Positions 5,750-5,815 of a stretch of DNA of 5,815 bases are shown here, one piece after another. The notes beneath the pieces were generated by a model. The model had not been told where the DNA came from and ran no database searches. It worked only from the letters and a program-made list of their open reading frames with translations. Positions within the stretch are counted from its first letter, which is position 1. The number at the start of each line of letters is the position of its first letter. Both the position numbers and the translations under genes were made by a program. This DNA comes from Marinosulfonomonas sp. (GTDB taxonomy: Bacteria; Pseudomonadota; Alphaproteobacteria; Rhodobacterales; Rhodobacteraceae). The stretch is taken from positions 1 through 5,815 of the forward strand of contig NVTR01000057.1 in the NCBI GenBank assembly GCA_002732955.1. The letters run 5' to 3'.

Positions 5750-5815
5750 GTTCCCAATAATCGAATGAAGAATCTCAACGGGGCGTTCTGCCGATATTTG
5801 GTTAAAATTGATGGT

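Noticed and set aside
1..5815. CRISPR array, tRNA gene, toxin-antitoxin or defence system
   Set aside because: No regularly spaced repeats, cloverleaf or recognisable effector pair was found.

Overview
The window looks like accessory or island-edge DNA of an alphaproteobacterium, most likely a marine member of the Rhodobacterales. This is inference from family resemblance: the Flp-type motif AVTVD before a membrane helix, the style of the integrase and zinc-ribbon helix-turn-helix proteins, and the REC plus GGDEF-like response regulator. No rRNA, tRNA or CRISPR array is visible.

Left half (about 1-3060), minus strand: a tightly overlapping three-gene integration module. It reads, in transcription order, a 67-residue AlpA/excisionase-like helix-turn-helix protein (2858-2655), a helix-turn-helix plus zinc-ribbon protein that starts inside the previous stop codon (2655 onward), and a tyrosine recombinase (start 777 or 792). 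The middle gene is broken by a complete IS256-family element (935-2319) with an intact DDE transposase on the plus strand, imperfect 27-bp terminal inverted repeats and a 9-bp target duplication. Removing the element and one target copy restores one uninterrupted 168-codon frame, rebuilds a CPVCG zinc knuckle, and ends 23-38 bp inside the integrase gene. The integrase itself stops before the second half of its catalytic site. The module therefore carries two lesions and is probably a decayed, immobile island end. A candidate promoter with repeated GACCA-type half sites lies upstream of it (3026-3055).

Right half (about 3331-5815): signalling and envelope genes. On the minus strand are a GTG-started response regulator (3331-4278) with an intact receiver domain and a degenerate GGDEF-like domain, and a histidine phosphotransfer (HPt) protein (5339-5749 or longer, open to the window edge). 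Between them on the plus strand are two small single-pass membrane proteins (4742-4885 and 4961-5329). The second has a Flp/TadE-like pilin hydrophobic segment, and the first resembles it over the same stretch. HPt and receiver proteins are natural phosphorelay partners, but their partnership here and any link to the pilin-like proteins are inferred from proximity only.

The longer stretches without genes (2870-3330 and 4279-4741) hold a likely promoter and a few weak inverted repeats; nothing else convincing was seen in them.
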